Assembly (NCBI RefSeq): GCF_009765875.1
Contig: NZ_LMUP01000016.1
Coordinates: 128,534 to 192,533, forward strand
Length of the DNA: 64,000 nt
Reading direction: 5' to 3'
Origin: Pedobacter sp. L105
GTDB taxonomy: Bacteria > Bacteroidota > Bacteroidia > Sphingobacteriales > Sphingobacteriaceae
Of the stretch, positions 8,496 to 17,229 are shown in pieces. The notes beneath the pieces were generated by a model. That model ran no database searches, had not been told where the DNA came from, and saw nothing but the letters and a program-made list of their open reading frames with translations. Positions within the stretch are counted from its first letter, which is position 1; every line of letters begins with the position of its first letter. Both the position numbers and the translations under genes were made by a program.

Positions 8496-9329
8496 CTAAT
8501 TCAGCGTAAAAGATAAAGGCATGGTATAACGCACCCTTACAGGATTATTATGCTGCATCCCGGGTTTCCATCTAGGCGATTTCTTAATCACACGCAGCGA
8601 CTCTTCATCACATCCTCCACCAATTCCCTTAAGGATAGTTACATCTGTTATTGAACCATCACGCTCAATCACAAAACTCACAAAGACCTTTCCCTGGATC
8701 CCTTCCTCTGTGGCCTGTTCAGGATACCGGAGGTTTCGCTGAATAAATTTCGCCCATGCAGCCATCCCTCCTTCAAATTCAGGATATTTCTCAACCGACC
8801 CTGTCTCATATACATTATTATCCGGAGCAGGAGATACACCTATACCCGTACCAGGTCCGGCAGCAGCTTCCGGCACAGCCGAAGCCTGGGTAGCTTTACC
8901 TGTTTGCGTTACCTGCCCTACCACAGCATCTTTTAATTGTTCCAGAGAGGGTGGTGTTTCATCTACATCCGGCTGTTCTACCACTTTTATATTTGCCGTC
9001 ATTTTCACTGTCTTCAATTTTTCTGCTGAAGGATCTGCCTTTGGAAGCTCTACCTTTTTTTCAGGAAGTTTAGTGTTTACCGGCGGCAGTACCAGATCCA
9101 CAACCGCTGTTACAGGTACAGCCTGTTCTATTTCAACAGGAAATAACCTTTTATAGATCAATGGGCCTACGAAAAGAAAAATAAATAAAGGGGCCGCTAT
9201 AAATAACGCCCTGACTGTGATAGATGACGATTGAGCACGCAGCTCATAAGCTCCATACGCTTTGTTCCGGTTTTTAAAAACAAGATTCGTCCAATTTGAT
9301 TGGTAAAGGGTGGTTGAAATATTCAGCAT
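8496..9329 (-). CDS. TonB-family energy transducer
   Basis: TonB proteins couple the inner-membrane ion gradient to outer-membrane receptors. The product (277 residues from the ATG at 9329) has the Bacteroidetes N-terminus LVFKNRNKAYGAYELR and one membrane span at about 42-62 (ALFIAAPLFIFLFVGPLIY). A proline- and lysine-rich periplasmic linker follows, then a TonB C-terminal domain (about 185-277: KYPEFEGGMAAWAKFIQRNL, GKVFVSFVIERDGSI). The open frame reaches 9353. No exbB, exbD or TonB-dependent receptor is nearby, so it serves receptors encoded elsewhere. Confidence 0.9.
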   Translation of the reverse strand: MLNISTTLYQSNWTNLVFKNRNKAYGAYELRAQSSSITVRALFIAAPLFIFLFVGPLIYKRLFPVEIEQAVPVTAVVDLVLPPVNTKLPEKKVELPKADPSAEKLKTVKMTANIKVVEQPDVDETPPSLEQLKDAVVGQVTQTGKATQASAVPEAAAGPGTGIGVSPAPDNNVYETGSVEKYPEFEGGMAAWAKFIQRNLRYPEQATEEGIQGKVFVSFVIERDGSITDVTILKGIGGGCDEESLRVIKKSPRWKPGMQHNNPVRVRYTMPLSFTLN

Positions 9330-9539
9330 AGTGATTGAGATTAGATTCAACATTAAGATGTTTTAATCTCACCTATTCCATAAACAAAAAAAGGAGTATA
9401 TTTCAATCTGCACAGCTGCAAAATCAATTTAAATCGCTATTATTCAATATTTTCTATAATGGTATATAAAAAGATAAAATAAAGAGGGGATTGTAGAATC
9501 ATAATTATTTATGCATATTTCATTTTTTACAAAAGTTTG

Positions 9540-9571
9540 TTGAATATTTAATCAGAAAAAATCTATTTTTG
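9540..9571 (+). promoter_or_regulatory. Promoter of glnN
   Basis: TTG (9540-9542) and TATTTTTG (9564-9571) are separated by 21 nt and lie 20 nt before the glnN start; both match the Bacteroidetes consensus. Confidence 0.7.
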
Positions 9572-9591
9572 GTCAAATTTTAAAGAAACTA

Positions 9592-11772
9592 ATGAAAAGC
9601 TTAAGAACAATAGCGTTAAAAGAAGCACAAAGCAGAGTTTCACCAGAAGTTAAGTCACCATCGACTAAGATTTCTGAGTTTTTCGGCTCCAATGTGTTCG
9701 ATAAAAAGAAAATGAAAGACTTCTTGTCAAAAGAGGTTTATGAAAAACTAATATCTGCTATCGAGCAAGGGGAATTAATCAATCAGGACGATGCCAACCA
9801 AATCGCAACAGCGATGAAACACTGGGCTATGTCTAAAGGTGCTACACATTACACGCACTGGTTCCAGCCATTGACAGGTTCTACAGCAGAAAAACATGAT
9901 TCATTTTTTGAGCCAAGTGAAGACGGTGCAATTGAGAAATTTGCAGGAAGCGCTTTGGTACAACAAGAACCAGATGCATCAAGTTTCCCTAATGGTGGAA
10001 TCAGAAATACTTTTGAAGCCAGGGGTTATACTGCCTGGGATCCTTCATCTCCTGCATTTATTATGGAAAGTAAAGCTGCAAAAACATTATGTATCCCTAC
10101 AGTATTTGTAGCATACACAGGTGAAGCCTTAGATTACAAAGCTCCATTATTAAAAGCTTTAGCAGCTTTGGATAAAGCAGCTATAGACGTTTGTCATTAT
10201 TTCGATAAAGGCATTGATAAAGTAACTGCATCATTAGGTATCGAACAGGAATACTTCCTGGTAGATTTAGCGATGTATAATGCACGTCCGGATTTATCTT
10301 TAACAGGCCGCACCTTATTTGGTGACATCTCTGCTAAAGGACAACAACTGGAAGATCATTATTTTGGATCTATTCCTGAGCGTGTTTTCACCTTCATGGT
10401 TGATTTTGAAAATGAATCATTCAAATTAGGTATCCCATTAAAAACCCGTCACAATGAGGTTGCACCACTTCAATTTGAATGTGCTCCTATATATGAAGAA
10501 ATCAATCTTGCAATTGACCACAATCAATTGTTAATGGATGTGATGGAAAAAGTTGCCCGCAGACATAATTTCAAAGTGTTATTACATGAGAAACCATATG
10601 CAGGCATCAACGGATCAGGTAAACACAACAACTGGTCGTTAATTACCAATACAGGTAAAAACTTGTTATCACCGGGTAAAACCCCTAAAAATAACCTGAT
10701 GTTCCTTGCTTTCTTTGTAAATACAATTAAAGCGGTTCACGAAAATGCAGATCTGTTAAGGGCTAGTATCGCTTCAGTAAGCAACGATCACCGTTTAGGT
10801 GCCAACGAAGCTCCGCCAGCGATCATCTCGATCTTCTTAGGTCAGCAATTGAACGAAGTGTTAGATGAAATCGAGCACTCACGTATCAGCAAAAAAATCA
10901 AAGAAGATAACGCTTTGTGGTTAGGTATCCCTAAAATTCCGCAAATCCTGTTAGACAATACCGACCGTAACCGTACTTCACCTTTCGCCTTTACTGGTAA
11001 TAAATTTGAATTGCGTGCAGTAGGTTCTTCTGCTAACTCTTCAGCACCAATGACTGTATTAAACGCAATCATGGCTGATCAGTTGATCAAATTTAAAACT
11101 GATGTAGATAAACTGATTAAAAAAGGCGAGAAAAAAGATATCGCTTTGTTAACGATCATCAAAAAATACATCAAAGAATCTAAAGATATCCGTTTCGAAG
11201 GAAATGGTTATAGCCAGGAATGGGAAGATGAAGCTGCAAGACGCGGTTTAGCAAACATCAAAACTACTCCTGTAGCTTTAGACGCTTATATTTCTGATAA
11301 ATCAGTTGAATTATTCGAAAGAAATAATGTATTCAGCAAACGCGAACTGCATGCCCGTCATGAGATCCTGTTAGAAAACTATTTCCTGAAATTACAGATC
11401 GAAGCAAGGGTAATGGGCGAAGTTGCCAATACCATGATCATTCCTGCGGCTATCATGTACCAGAATTCGGTAATTGAAAATGCAAAAGGATTAAAAGATC
11501 TGGGTATTAAAGAAGGATTAGATACACCATTGGCTATCATCGCTAAAGTATCGAAACACCTTGGCGAGTTGAAAACAAGTATTGATACCATGCTTGAGGC
11601 ACGTAAAGTAACCAATGTAATTTCTGATTCAAGAGATAAAGCCATCGCTTATGATGAAAAAGTTAAATCTCATTTTGAAAACATCCGTTACCATGCTGAC
11701 AAATTAGAGCAGATTGTTGACGATAGCGTTTGGCCGTTGCCAAAATTCAGAGAATTGTTATTTTTAAAATAA
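9592..11772 (+). CDS. glnN: Glutamine synthetase type III
   Basis: GSIII makes glutamine from glutamate, ammonium and ATP and is typical of Bacteroidetes and cyanobacteria. The 726-residue length is diagnostic, since GSI and GSII are about 470 and 350. Visible motifs are HYTHWFQPLTG near 86, GIEQEYFLVD (metal-binding Glu), NGSGKHNNWSL (ATP and metal site) and a long helical C-terminus. Its own promoter and a strong terminator make it a single-gene unit. No PII or ammonium-transporter gene is adjacent. Confidence 0.96.
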   Translation: MKSLRTIALKEAQSRVSPEVKSPSTKISEFFGSNVFDKKKMKDFLSKEVYEKLISAIEQGELINQDDANQIATAMKHWAMSKGATHYTHWFQPLTGSTAEKHDSFFEPSEDGAIEKFAGSALVQQEPDASSFPNGGIRNTFEARGYTAWDPSSPAFIMESKAAKTLCIPTVFVAYTGEALDYKAPLLKALAALDKAAIDVCHYFDKGIDKVTASLGIEQEYFLVDLAMYNARPDLSLTGRTLFGDISAKGQQLEDHYFGSIPERVFTFMVDFENESFKLGIPLKTRHNEVAPLQFECAPIYEEINLAIDHNQLLMDVMEKVARRHNFKVLLHEKPYAGINGSGKHNNWSLITNTGKNLLSPGKTPKNNLMFLAFFVNTIKAVHENADLLRASIASVSNDHRLGANEAPPAIISIFLGQQLNEVLDEIEHSRISKKIKEDNALWLGIPKIPQILLDNTDRNRTSPFAFTGNKFELRAVGSSANSSAPMTVLNAIMADQLIKFKTDVDKLIKKGEKKDIALLTIIKKYIKESKDIRFEGNGYSQEWEDEAARRGLANIKTTPVALDAYISDKSVELFERNNVFSKRELHARHEILLENYFLKLQIEARVMGEVANTMIIPAAIMYQNSVIENAKGLKDLGIKEGLDTPLAIIAKVSKHLGELKTSIDTMLEARKVTNVISDSRDKAIAYDEKVKSHFENIRYHADKLEQIVDDSVWPLPKFRELLFLK

Positions 11773-11792
11773 AATTCAGTTTAATAAAGCAT

Positions 11793-11831
11793 ATAACCTC
11801 TGCCCTTAAAAGCAGAGGTTATTTTTTTTTA
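11793..11831 (+). terminator. Terminator of glnN
   Basis: ATAACCTCTGC (11793-11803) pairs with GCAGAGGTTAT, followed by a run of T to 11830. Confidence 0.85.
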
Positions 11832-11861
11832 TGGTAAATCGCCTACATTCGCGCGTTTCCC

Positions 11862-11869
11862 TATCTTTG
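11862..11869 (+). promoter_or_regulatory. -7 box of the purM promoter
   Basis: TATCTTTG matches TAnnTTTG and ends only 7 nt before the purM ATG, so transcription probably starts at or next to the start codon. No clear -33 TTG is seen. Confidence 0.5.
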
Positions 11870-11876
11870 CAGCAAT

Positions 11877-13058
11877 ATGAGTGATAACAGGTACAACCAG
11901 CGTGGCGTTTCTGCCTCGAAAGAAGATGTGCACCAAGCCATCAAAAACATAGACAAAGGTATTTTCCCCCAGGCTTTTTGTAAGATCATACCGGATATTC
12001 TGGGAAATGACGAAGCCTTCTGTAATATTATGCATGCTGATGGTGCAGGCACCAAATCTTCTTTAGCTTACGTTTACTGGAAAGAAACCGGCGACCTCTC
12101 CGTATGGAAAGGGATTGCACAGGATGCGATCATCATGAACCTGGACGACCTGATCTGCGTAGGTGCAACAGATCATATTTTACTTTCTTCTACTATAGGA
12201 AGAAATAAAAACCTGATTACAGGTGAAGTCATTGCCGCAATCATCAACGGAACCGAAGAAATTCTGGCAGAACTGAGGGAGATGGGTATCTCTATTTATT
12301 CTACAGGCGGAGAAACTGCCGATGTAGGTGACCTTGTAAGAACTATCATTGTTGATTCTACAGTTACCTGCCGTATCAAACGGGAAGAGATCATCAGTAA
12401 CCACACCATTCAGCCGGGTGATGTAATTGTAGGGCTTTCTTCTTCCGGGCAGGCTACCTATGAAAAGGAATATAACGGTGGCATGGGATCTAACGGATTA
12501 ACCTCTGCACGTCACGATGTATTTGATAAATCAGTAGCAGACAGCTATCCGGAAAGTTTTGACCCCGCTGTCCCTTACGACCTGGTATTCTCAGGAGGTA
12601 AAAAACTGACTGATAAAATCAGGATTGATGAAAATACAGAGGTAACTGCCGGAAAGCTGGTACTTTCCCCTACCCGTACCTATGCTCCGGTCATTAAAAA
12701 AGTACTGGAAAAACACAGACAACAGATCCACGGATTAGTGCATTGCAGTGGTGGTGCACAAACTAAAGTGCTGCATTTTATTAATGATGATATCCATGTG
12801 ATCAAAGACAACCTGTTCCCTGTTCCGCCACTGTTTGAGCTGATACAGGAACAATCAGGAACAGCGTGGAAAGAAATGTACAAAGTGTTCAATATGGGTC
12901 ACCGGATGGAGCTCTACGTACCACAGGAGATTGCTGAAGATATCATTGCTATTTCTAAAAGCTTTAATATCGATGCCCGGGTTATTGGGCGAGTAGAAGC
13001 AGCCGATAAAAAACAGGTAACCATCATCAGCGAAAAAGGAAATTTCAATTACGAATAG
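11877..13058 (+). CDS. purM: Phosphoribosylformylglycinamidine cyclo-ligase (AIR synthase)
   Basis: PurM closes the imidazole ring of purines by ATP-dependent conversion of FGAM to AIR. The 393-residue product belongs to the longer Bacteroidetes form of PurM. It opens with NRYNQRGVSASKEDVHQAI and has the ATP and substrate segments MHADGAGTKSSLAYVYW, NLDDLICVGATD and YSTGGETADVGDLVRT, then HCSGGAQTKVLHF. Genes before and after have their own signals, so it is transcribed alone. The nearest purine gene is purB at the left edge. Confidence 0.92.
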   Translation: MSDNRYNQRGVSASKEDVHQAIKNIDKGIFPQAFCKIIPDILGNDEAFCNIMHADGAGTKSSLAYVYWKETGDLSVWKGIAQDAIIMNLDDLICVGATDHILLSSTIGRNKNLITGEVIAAIINGTEEILAELREMGISIYSTGGETADVGDLVRTIIVDSTVTCRIKREEIISNHTIQPGDVIVGLSSSGQATYEKEYNGGMGSNGLTSARHDVFDKSVADSYPESFDPAVPYDLVFSGGKKLTDKIRIDENTEVTAGKLVLSPTRTYAPVIKKVLEKHRQQIHGLVHCSGGAQTKVLHFINDDIHVIKDNLFPVPPLFELIQEQSGTAWKEMYKVFNMGHRMELYVPQEIAEDIIAISKSFNIDARVIGRVEAADKKQVTIISEKGNFNYE

Positions 13059-13082
13059 TCCTCTAAATTAATTTATATACTG

Positions 13083-13120
13083 AAAAGCGGGTCTTCTAAA
13101 AAAAGGAGATCCGCTTTTTT
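13083..13120 (+). terminator. Terminator of purM
   Basis: A 15-bp RNA stem including two G-U pairs (AAAAGCGGGTCTTCT against AGGAGATCCGCTTTT) is followed by T residues. Confidence 0.75.
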
Positions 13121-13283
13121 GCATTTCACAAAGTCATCTGTCATCTTTTTAACTAACAGGCAAACAACCTCTTAATTCCAAATGCCCCGGCGTATCAGGC
13201 TCAAAAAACTGCAATATGACATTCAGCAATCAGAAAAGCACGTCACAAAATTCTTATTAGGAGTTTTAACGAACATTTTTTTT

Positions 13284-13291
13284 TAATTTTG
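13284..13291 (+). promoter_or_regulatory. -7 box of the lpd promoter
   Basis: TAATTTTG matches TAnnTTTG and lies 33 nt before the ATG; the -33 element is not obvious. Confidence 0.45.
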
Positions 13292-13324
13292 GGCTTTACT
13301 AAGTTAATTTCCCTTTAAAAAGAT

Positions 13325-14713
13325 ATGAACTACGATGTAATTATCATAGGCAGCGGTCCAGGCGGATACGTTGCTGCAATCAGAGCGTCACAATTAGGTT
13401 TAAAGACTGCAATTGTAGAACGTGAATCATTAGGTGGAATCTGCCTTAACTGGGGCTGTATACCTACCAAAGCGTTATTAAAAAGTGCTCAGGTATTTGA
13501 ATATATCAATCATGCATCAGAATACGGGATAAAAACTGCACCGGCAGAAGCAGATTTTGCTGCTGTGATCAAACGCAGCCGTGGTGTAGCTGATGGAATG
13601 AGTAAAGGCGTTCAGTTTTTGATGAAAAAAAACAAAATTGACGTCATCATGGGCACTGGAAAAGTTAAACCAGGTAACAAAGTTGAAATCAAAGGAGCTG
13701 ACGGTACCCAACAGGAACTAACAGCAAAAAATATTATCGTTGCTACAGGAGGCCGTTCTAAAGAACTGCCAAACATCAAACAAGACGGTAAAAAAATAAT
13801 CGGTTACAGACAGGCAATGGTTTTACCAGAGATCCCTAAATCAATGGTCATTGTTGGTTCCGGAGCTATAGGTTCTGAATTTGCTTATTTCTATGCTACT
13901 ATGGGAACAAAAGTTACCCTGGTAGAATTTCTTGAAAACATCGTTCCTGTTGAAGATGACGATGTTTCTAAACAATTGCTGCGCAGCTTCAAAAAAGTTG
14001 GCATTGATGTAATGACTTCTTCAAGCGTTGAATCTGTAGATACAAGCGGTAACGGTTGTAAAGTTCAGATTAAAACTGCTTCAGGCACACAGACTATCGA
14101 ATGTGATATCGTTCTTTCTGCTGTAGGTGTAGTGGCTAACCTTGAAAATATAGGCTTAGAAGAAACAGGCATTAAAACTGAAAAAGGAAAAGTTGTTGTC
14201 GACGAGTTTTACAATACTTCTGTAAAAGGTTATTATGCTATCGGTGATATCGTTGGCGGACAGTCATTGGCTCACGTTGCTTCTGCGGAAGGTATTATCT
14301 GCGTAGAGAAAATTGCTGGTCACAGTCCTGAACCTTTAGATTATAACAATATTCCGGGATGTACTTATTGCACTCCTGAAATTGCTTCTGTAGGTTTTAC
14401 CGAAAGGGCAGCTAAAGCAGCAGGTTATGAATTGAAAATAGGAAAATTCCCGTTCTCTGCTTCAGGTAAAGCTGCTGCTGCTGGTGCAAAAGATGGTTTT
14501 GTTAAACTGATCTTTGATGCCAAATACGGAGAATTATTAGGCGCCCACATGATTGGTTTTAACGTAACTGAATTGATTGCAGAAATCGTTGTAGCCCGTA
14601 AATTAGAAACTACAGGTCATGAGATCATTAAATCTGTTCACCCGCACCCTACCATGAGTGAGGCAATCATGGAAGCTGCCGCAGATGCTTACGGAGAAGT
14701 AATTCACTTATAG
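13325..14713 (+). CDS. lpd: Dihydrolipoyl dehydrogenase
   Basis: This flavoprotein (E3) reoxidises dihydrolipoamide with NAD+ in 2-oxoacid dehydrogenase complexes and the glycine cleavage system. The 462-residue product has the FAD motif GSGPGGYVAA at 9-18 and the redox disulfide in GGICLNWGCIPTKALLK. It also has the NAD motif GSGAIGSEFA and the C-terminal active-site HPHPTMSEAIMEA. All catalytic features are intact. No E1 or E2 gene is adjacent, and the gene has its own promoter and terminator. Confidence 0.96.
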   Translation: MNYDVIIIGSGPGGYVAAIRASQLGLKTAIVERESLGGICLNWGCIPTKALLKSAQVFEYINHASEYGIKTAPAEADFAAVIKRSRGVADGMSKGVQFLMKKNKIDVIMGTGKVKPGNKVEIKGADGTQQELTAKNIIVATGGRSKELPNIKQDGKKIIGYRQAMVLPEIPKSMVIVGSGAIGSEFAYFYATMGTKVTLVEFLENIVPVEDDDVSKQLLRSFKKVGIDVMTSSSVESVDTSGNGCKVQIKTASGTQTIECDIVLSAVGVVANLENIGLEETGIKTEKGKVVVDEFYNTSVKGYYAIGDIVGGQSLAHVASAEGIICVEKIAGHSPEPLDYNNIPGCTYCTPEIASVGFTERAAKAAGYELKIGKFPFSASGKAAAAGAKDGFVKLIFDAKYGELLGAHMIGFNVTELIAEIVVARKLETTGHEIIKSVHPHPTMSEAIMEAAADAYGEVIHL

Positions 14714-14731
14714 TATTTCAAATATTAGATT

Positions 14732-14762
14732 AAACCCGCTGATAACCCAGCGGGTTTTTTAA
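14732..14762 (+). terminator. Terminator of lpd
   Basis: AAACCCGCTG pairs with CAGCGGGTTT around a short loop, followed by T residues. Confidence 0.85.
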
Positions 14763-14811
14763 TTTTACAGTGTTTTCAATCTCCATTTACAGCATACTAA
14801 AATTAATCAGC

Positions 14812-15651
14812 ATGAATTTACATACGATAGATACCGGATTATTTAAACTTGATGGCGGTGCCATGTTTGGTGTAGTGCCAAAATCCATCTGGCAGAAGAG
14901 TAATCCTGCGGATGCAAATAACATGTGTACCTGGGCAATGCGCTGCTTGCTGATAGAAGATGGCGACAGGCTGATTTTGGTAGATACAGGGATTGGAAAT
15001 AAACAGAATGAGAAGTTCTTTAGTCATTATTACCTTCATGGTGAAGATACACTGGAGAAATCACTGGCAGCGAAAGGTTTTAGCAAAAACGACATTACGG
15101 ATGTTTTCCTTACGCATTTACATTTTGATCATTGCGGGGGAGCTATTGTCCGCGAAGGAGAACAGTTACTACCTGCATTTAGAAACGCAACTTACTGGAG
15201 TAATGAAAAACACTGGGAATGGGCCGTGCATCCTAACGCAAGGGAAAGTGCTTCTTTTCTGAAAGAGAATATCCTCCCTATACAGGAAAGCGGACAACTC
15301 AAATTTGTTGAAACTAAGCCCAGCACTGAGTTTTCACCCGGCTTTAAAATAGACTTTGCTTTCGGGCATACGGATGCTATGATGCTGCCTAAATTAACCT
15401 ATAAAGATCAAACGGTTATTTATGCAGCCGACCTGCTGCCATCAACAGGGCATATCCCGCTACCCTATGTCATGTCGTATGACATGTTTCCCCTGCAGAC
15501 CCTGAAAGAAAAAAAAGAATTTCTGGATGAAGCCGCTGATCAGAATTATATCCTATACCTGGAACATGATCCGGTTAACGAATGCTGTACGGTACAGCAG
15601 ACAGAAAAGGGTATTAAATTGAAAGACACCTTCAGCCTGGCTGATCTTTAA
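14812..15651 (+). CDS. MBL-fold hydrolase (lactonase-like)
   Basis: The 279-residue metallo-beta-lactamase-fold protein has the zinc motif THLHFDHCGG, an upstream VDTGIGNK loop, a downstream FGHTDAM and a final EHDP. This layout is shared with AHL-lactonase-like and quinol-forming MBL proteins, and the substrate cannot be told. The ATG at 14812 is preferred to the GTG at 14770 because the conserved fold starts soon after it. The stop overlaps the convergent HTH gene by 4 nt. Confidence 0.85.
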   Translation: MNLHTIDTGLFKLDGGAMFGVVPKSIWQKSNPADANNMCTWAMRCLLIEDGDRLILVDTGIGNKQNEKFFSHYYLHGEDTLEKSLAAKGFSKNDITDVFLTHLHFDHCGGAIVREGEQLLPAFRNATYWSNEKHWEWAVHPNARESASFLKENILPIQESGQLKFVETKPSTEFSPGFKIDFAFGHTDAMMLPKLTYKDQTVIYAADLLPSTGHIPLPYVMSYDMFPLQTLKEKKEFLDEAADQNYILYLEHDPVNECCTVQQTEKGIKLKDTFSLADL

Positions 15652-15851
15652 CTGGTGTATTCCAGCAAATCCCCTGGCTGACAATCCAGTACCTTACAAA
15701 TAGCCTCAAGGGTTTCAAGACGAATAGCCTTGGCTTTTCCTGTTTTTAACACAGAAAGGTTAGATAATGTCAAATCTACTTTTTTGCTCAGTTCCGTAAG
15801 GGACATTTTACGCCTGGCCAGCATTACATCTAAATTAATAACAATTGGCAT
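15648..15851 (-). CDS. Small XRE-family DNA-binding protein
   Basis: A 67-residue protein consisting of one helix-turn-helix domain of the Cro/C1 type (HTH_26, YozG-like): LARRKMSLTELSKKVDLTLS forms helices 1-2, and LSVLKTGKAKAIRLETLEAI helix 3 and beyond. Such proteins are usually transcriptional regulators, often of neighbouring genes. The 428-nt spacer that it shares with the divergent sigma-factor gene contains an inverted repeat that might be a target. No toxin partner is seen next to it. Confidence 0.82.
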   Translation of the reverse strand: MPIVINLDVMLARRKMSLTELSKKVDLTLSNLSVLKTGKAKAIRLETLEAICKVLDCQPGDLLEYTS

Positions 15852-16279
15852 AAACAGCTAATTTGAAATTCAAAAAATGACAGGTTTATAGTGTATATCC
15901 CTTGCAGACAAGCCCGATAAAATATAATTATATTTTAGGCAAACTGAAAATGATATCATTTGTTAAACAATAAATATAATTTAAATGGTTTAACCTCTTA
16001 ACCCTATAAATATGTCATACTTAAACAATATTAATATACAAACGTAGCTACTAATTTATTAGTATACAACTATTTATTACCGTAAATCAACAATAAATAG
16101 TTCTTTGTCAATATGTGACAATTAAACTGACAAAAGTATTTTGGAATAATTTTTGCTACATAATTATTCTATAAATAAAGAGTGTAAAGTGTAACATTTT
16201 CAGGAATTTATGTTTTAAAATTGCCTTTTAATCCTTACTTTTGCACCCTCTAACACATAACGAGTACCAAAGCACATAA
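15852..16279. promoter_or_regulatory. Divergent AT-rich regulatory region before the sigma-factor gene
   Basis: This 428-nt gap has no coding potential that I can see. It holds a 7-bp inverted repeat TACTAAT-TT-ATTAGTA at 16049-16064 and, near its right end, the -7 box TACTTTTG at 16236-16243, followed 36 nt later by the rpoD start. The region is strongly AT-rich, and the long 5' distance suggests more than one promoter. Confidence 0.5.
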
Positions 16280-17140
16280 ATGAGACAACTCAAAATCACC
16301 CAATCCATAACCAATCGCGAGAGTCAATCTCTAGACAAATATCTTCATGAGATTGGTAAAGTAGATTTAATCACCGCAGAAGAAGAAGTAATACTTGCAA
16401 GAAAGATACGTGAAGGTGATCAGGCAGCTTTAGAACGCTTAACCAAGACTAACTTACGTTTTGTGGTTTCTGTTGCCAAACAGTATCAAAATCAAGGATT
16501 AACTTTAGGTGATTTAATTAATGAAGGTAACCTTGGACTGATTAAAGCAGCTAAACGTTTTGATGAAACCAAAGGTTTTAAATTCATTTCTTATGCTGTA
16601 TGGTGGATCCGTCAGTCAATTTTACAGGCTATTGCTGAACAAAGCCGTATTGTACGTCTGCCTTTAAACCAGGTAGGTTCACTAAGCAAGATCAGTAAAG
16701 CATTCTCCAAACTGGAGCAGGAATTTGAACGCGAACCTTCTCCTGAAGAATTAGCTGATATTCTTGAAACTACTGTTGATAAAATCTCTGACACCCTTAG
16801 TAATTCAGGAAGGCACGTATCTATGGATGCCCCTTTTGTACAGGGTGAAGAAAATACGTTGTTAGATGTTCTTGAAAATCACGAACCAAATACTGACAGC
16901 AGCTTAATCAATGAGTCCCTTTCTGAAGAGATCAAACGTTCCCTGTCTACTTTAACAGAGCGTGAAAGAGAAATCATTGTGCTTTTCTTTGGCTTAAGTA
17001 CAAACCACCCTCTTTCTCTGGAAGAGATTGGCGAGAAATTCAACTTAACACGTGAACGCGTTCGTCAGATTAAAGATAAAGCATTACAGCGCCTGCGCCA
17101 TACTTCCCGCAGCAAAATATTAAAATCTTATTTAGGCTAA
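16280..17140 (+). CDS. rpoD: Primary sigma factor (sigma-70 family, Bacteroidetes sigma-A)
   Basis: This sigma factor directs RNA polymerase to the TTTG/TAnnTTTG promoters seen across the window. The 286-residue protein lacks region 1.1, as is normal in Bacteroidetes. Region 1.2 is near 18-45, region 2 contains NLRFVVSVAKQYQNQGL and the -7-recognition helix FISYAVWWIRQSI, and region 3 spans about 140-200. Region 4 ends with EIGEKFNLTRERVRQIKDKA, the -33-binding helix-turn-helix. It is monocistronic, with its own terminator. Confidence 0.95.
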   Translation: MRQLKITQSITNRESQSLDKYLHEIGKVDLITAEEEVILARKIREGDQAALERLTKTNLRFVVSVAKQYQNQGLTLGDLINEGNLGLIKAAKRFDETKGFKFISYAVWWIRQSILQAIAEQSRIVRLPLNQVGSLSKISKAFSKLEQEFEREPSPEELADILETTVDKISDTLSNSGRHVSMDAPFVQGEENTLLDVLENHEPNTDSSLINESLSEEIKRSLSTLTEREREIIVLFFGLSTNHPLSLEEIGEKFNLTRERVRQIKDKALQRLRHTSRSKILKSYLG

Positions 17141-17164
17141 ACTTAGCCAATAGATAAATCGGGT

Positions 17165-17194
17165 AAAAAAGATTGGGTTTCCCCAATCTTTTTT
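17165..17194 (+). terminator. Terminator of the sigma-factor gene
   Basis: AAAAAAGATTGGG pairs with CCCAATCTTTTTT. The T-run merges with the -7 box of the next promoter. Confidence 0.85.
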
Positions 17195-17201
17195 AGTTTT
17201 G
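17194..17201 (+). promoter_or_regulatory. -7 box of the gap promoter, overlapping a terminator
   Basis: TAGTTTTG matches TAnnTTTG; its first base is the last T of the preceding terminator. The gap ATG follows 28 nt later. Confidence 0.5.
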
Positions 17202-17229
17202 TACCATTCTAACCAAATACATCCCGATT

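Noticed and set aside
16049..16064. Inverted repeat as a proven operator of the XRE protein
   Set aside because: A 7-bp arm in a strongly AT-rich region is expected by chance; it is mentioned only as a possibility.
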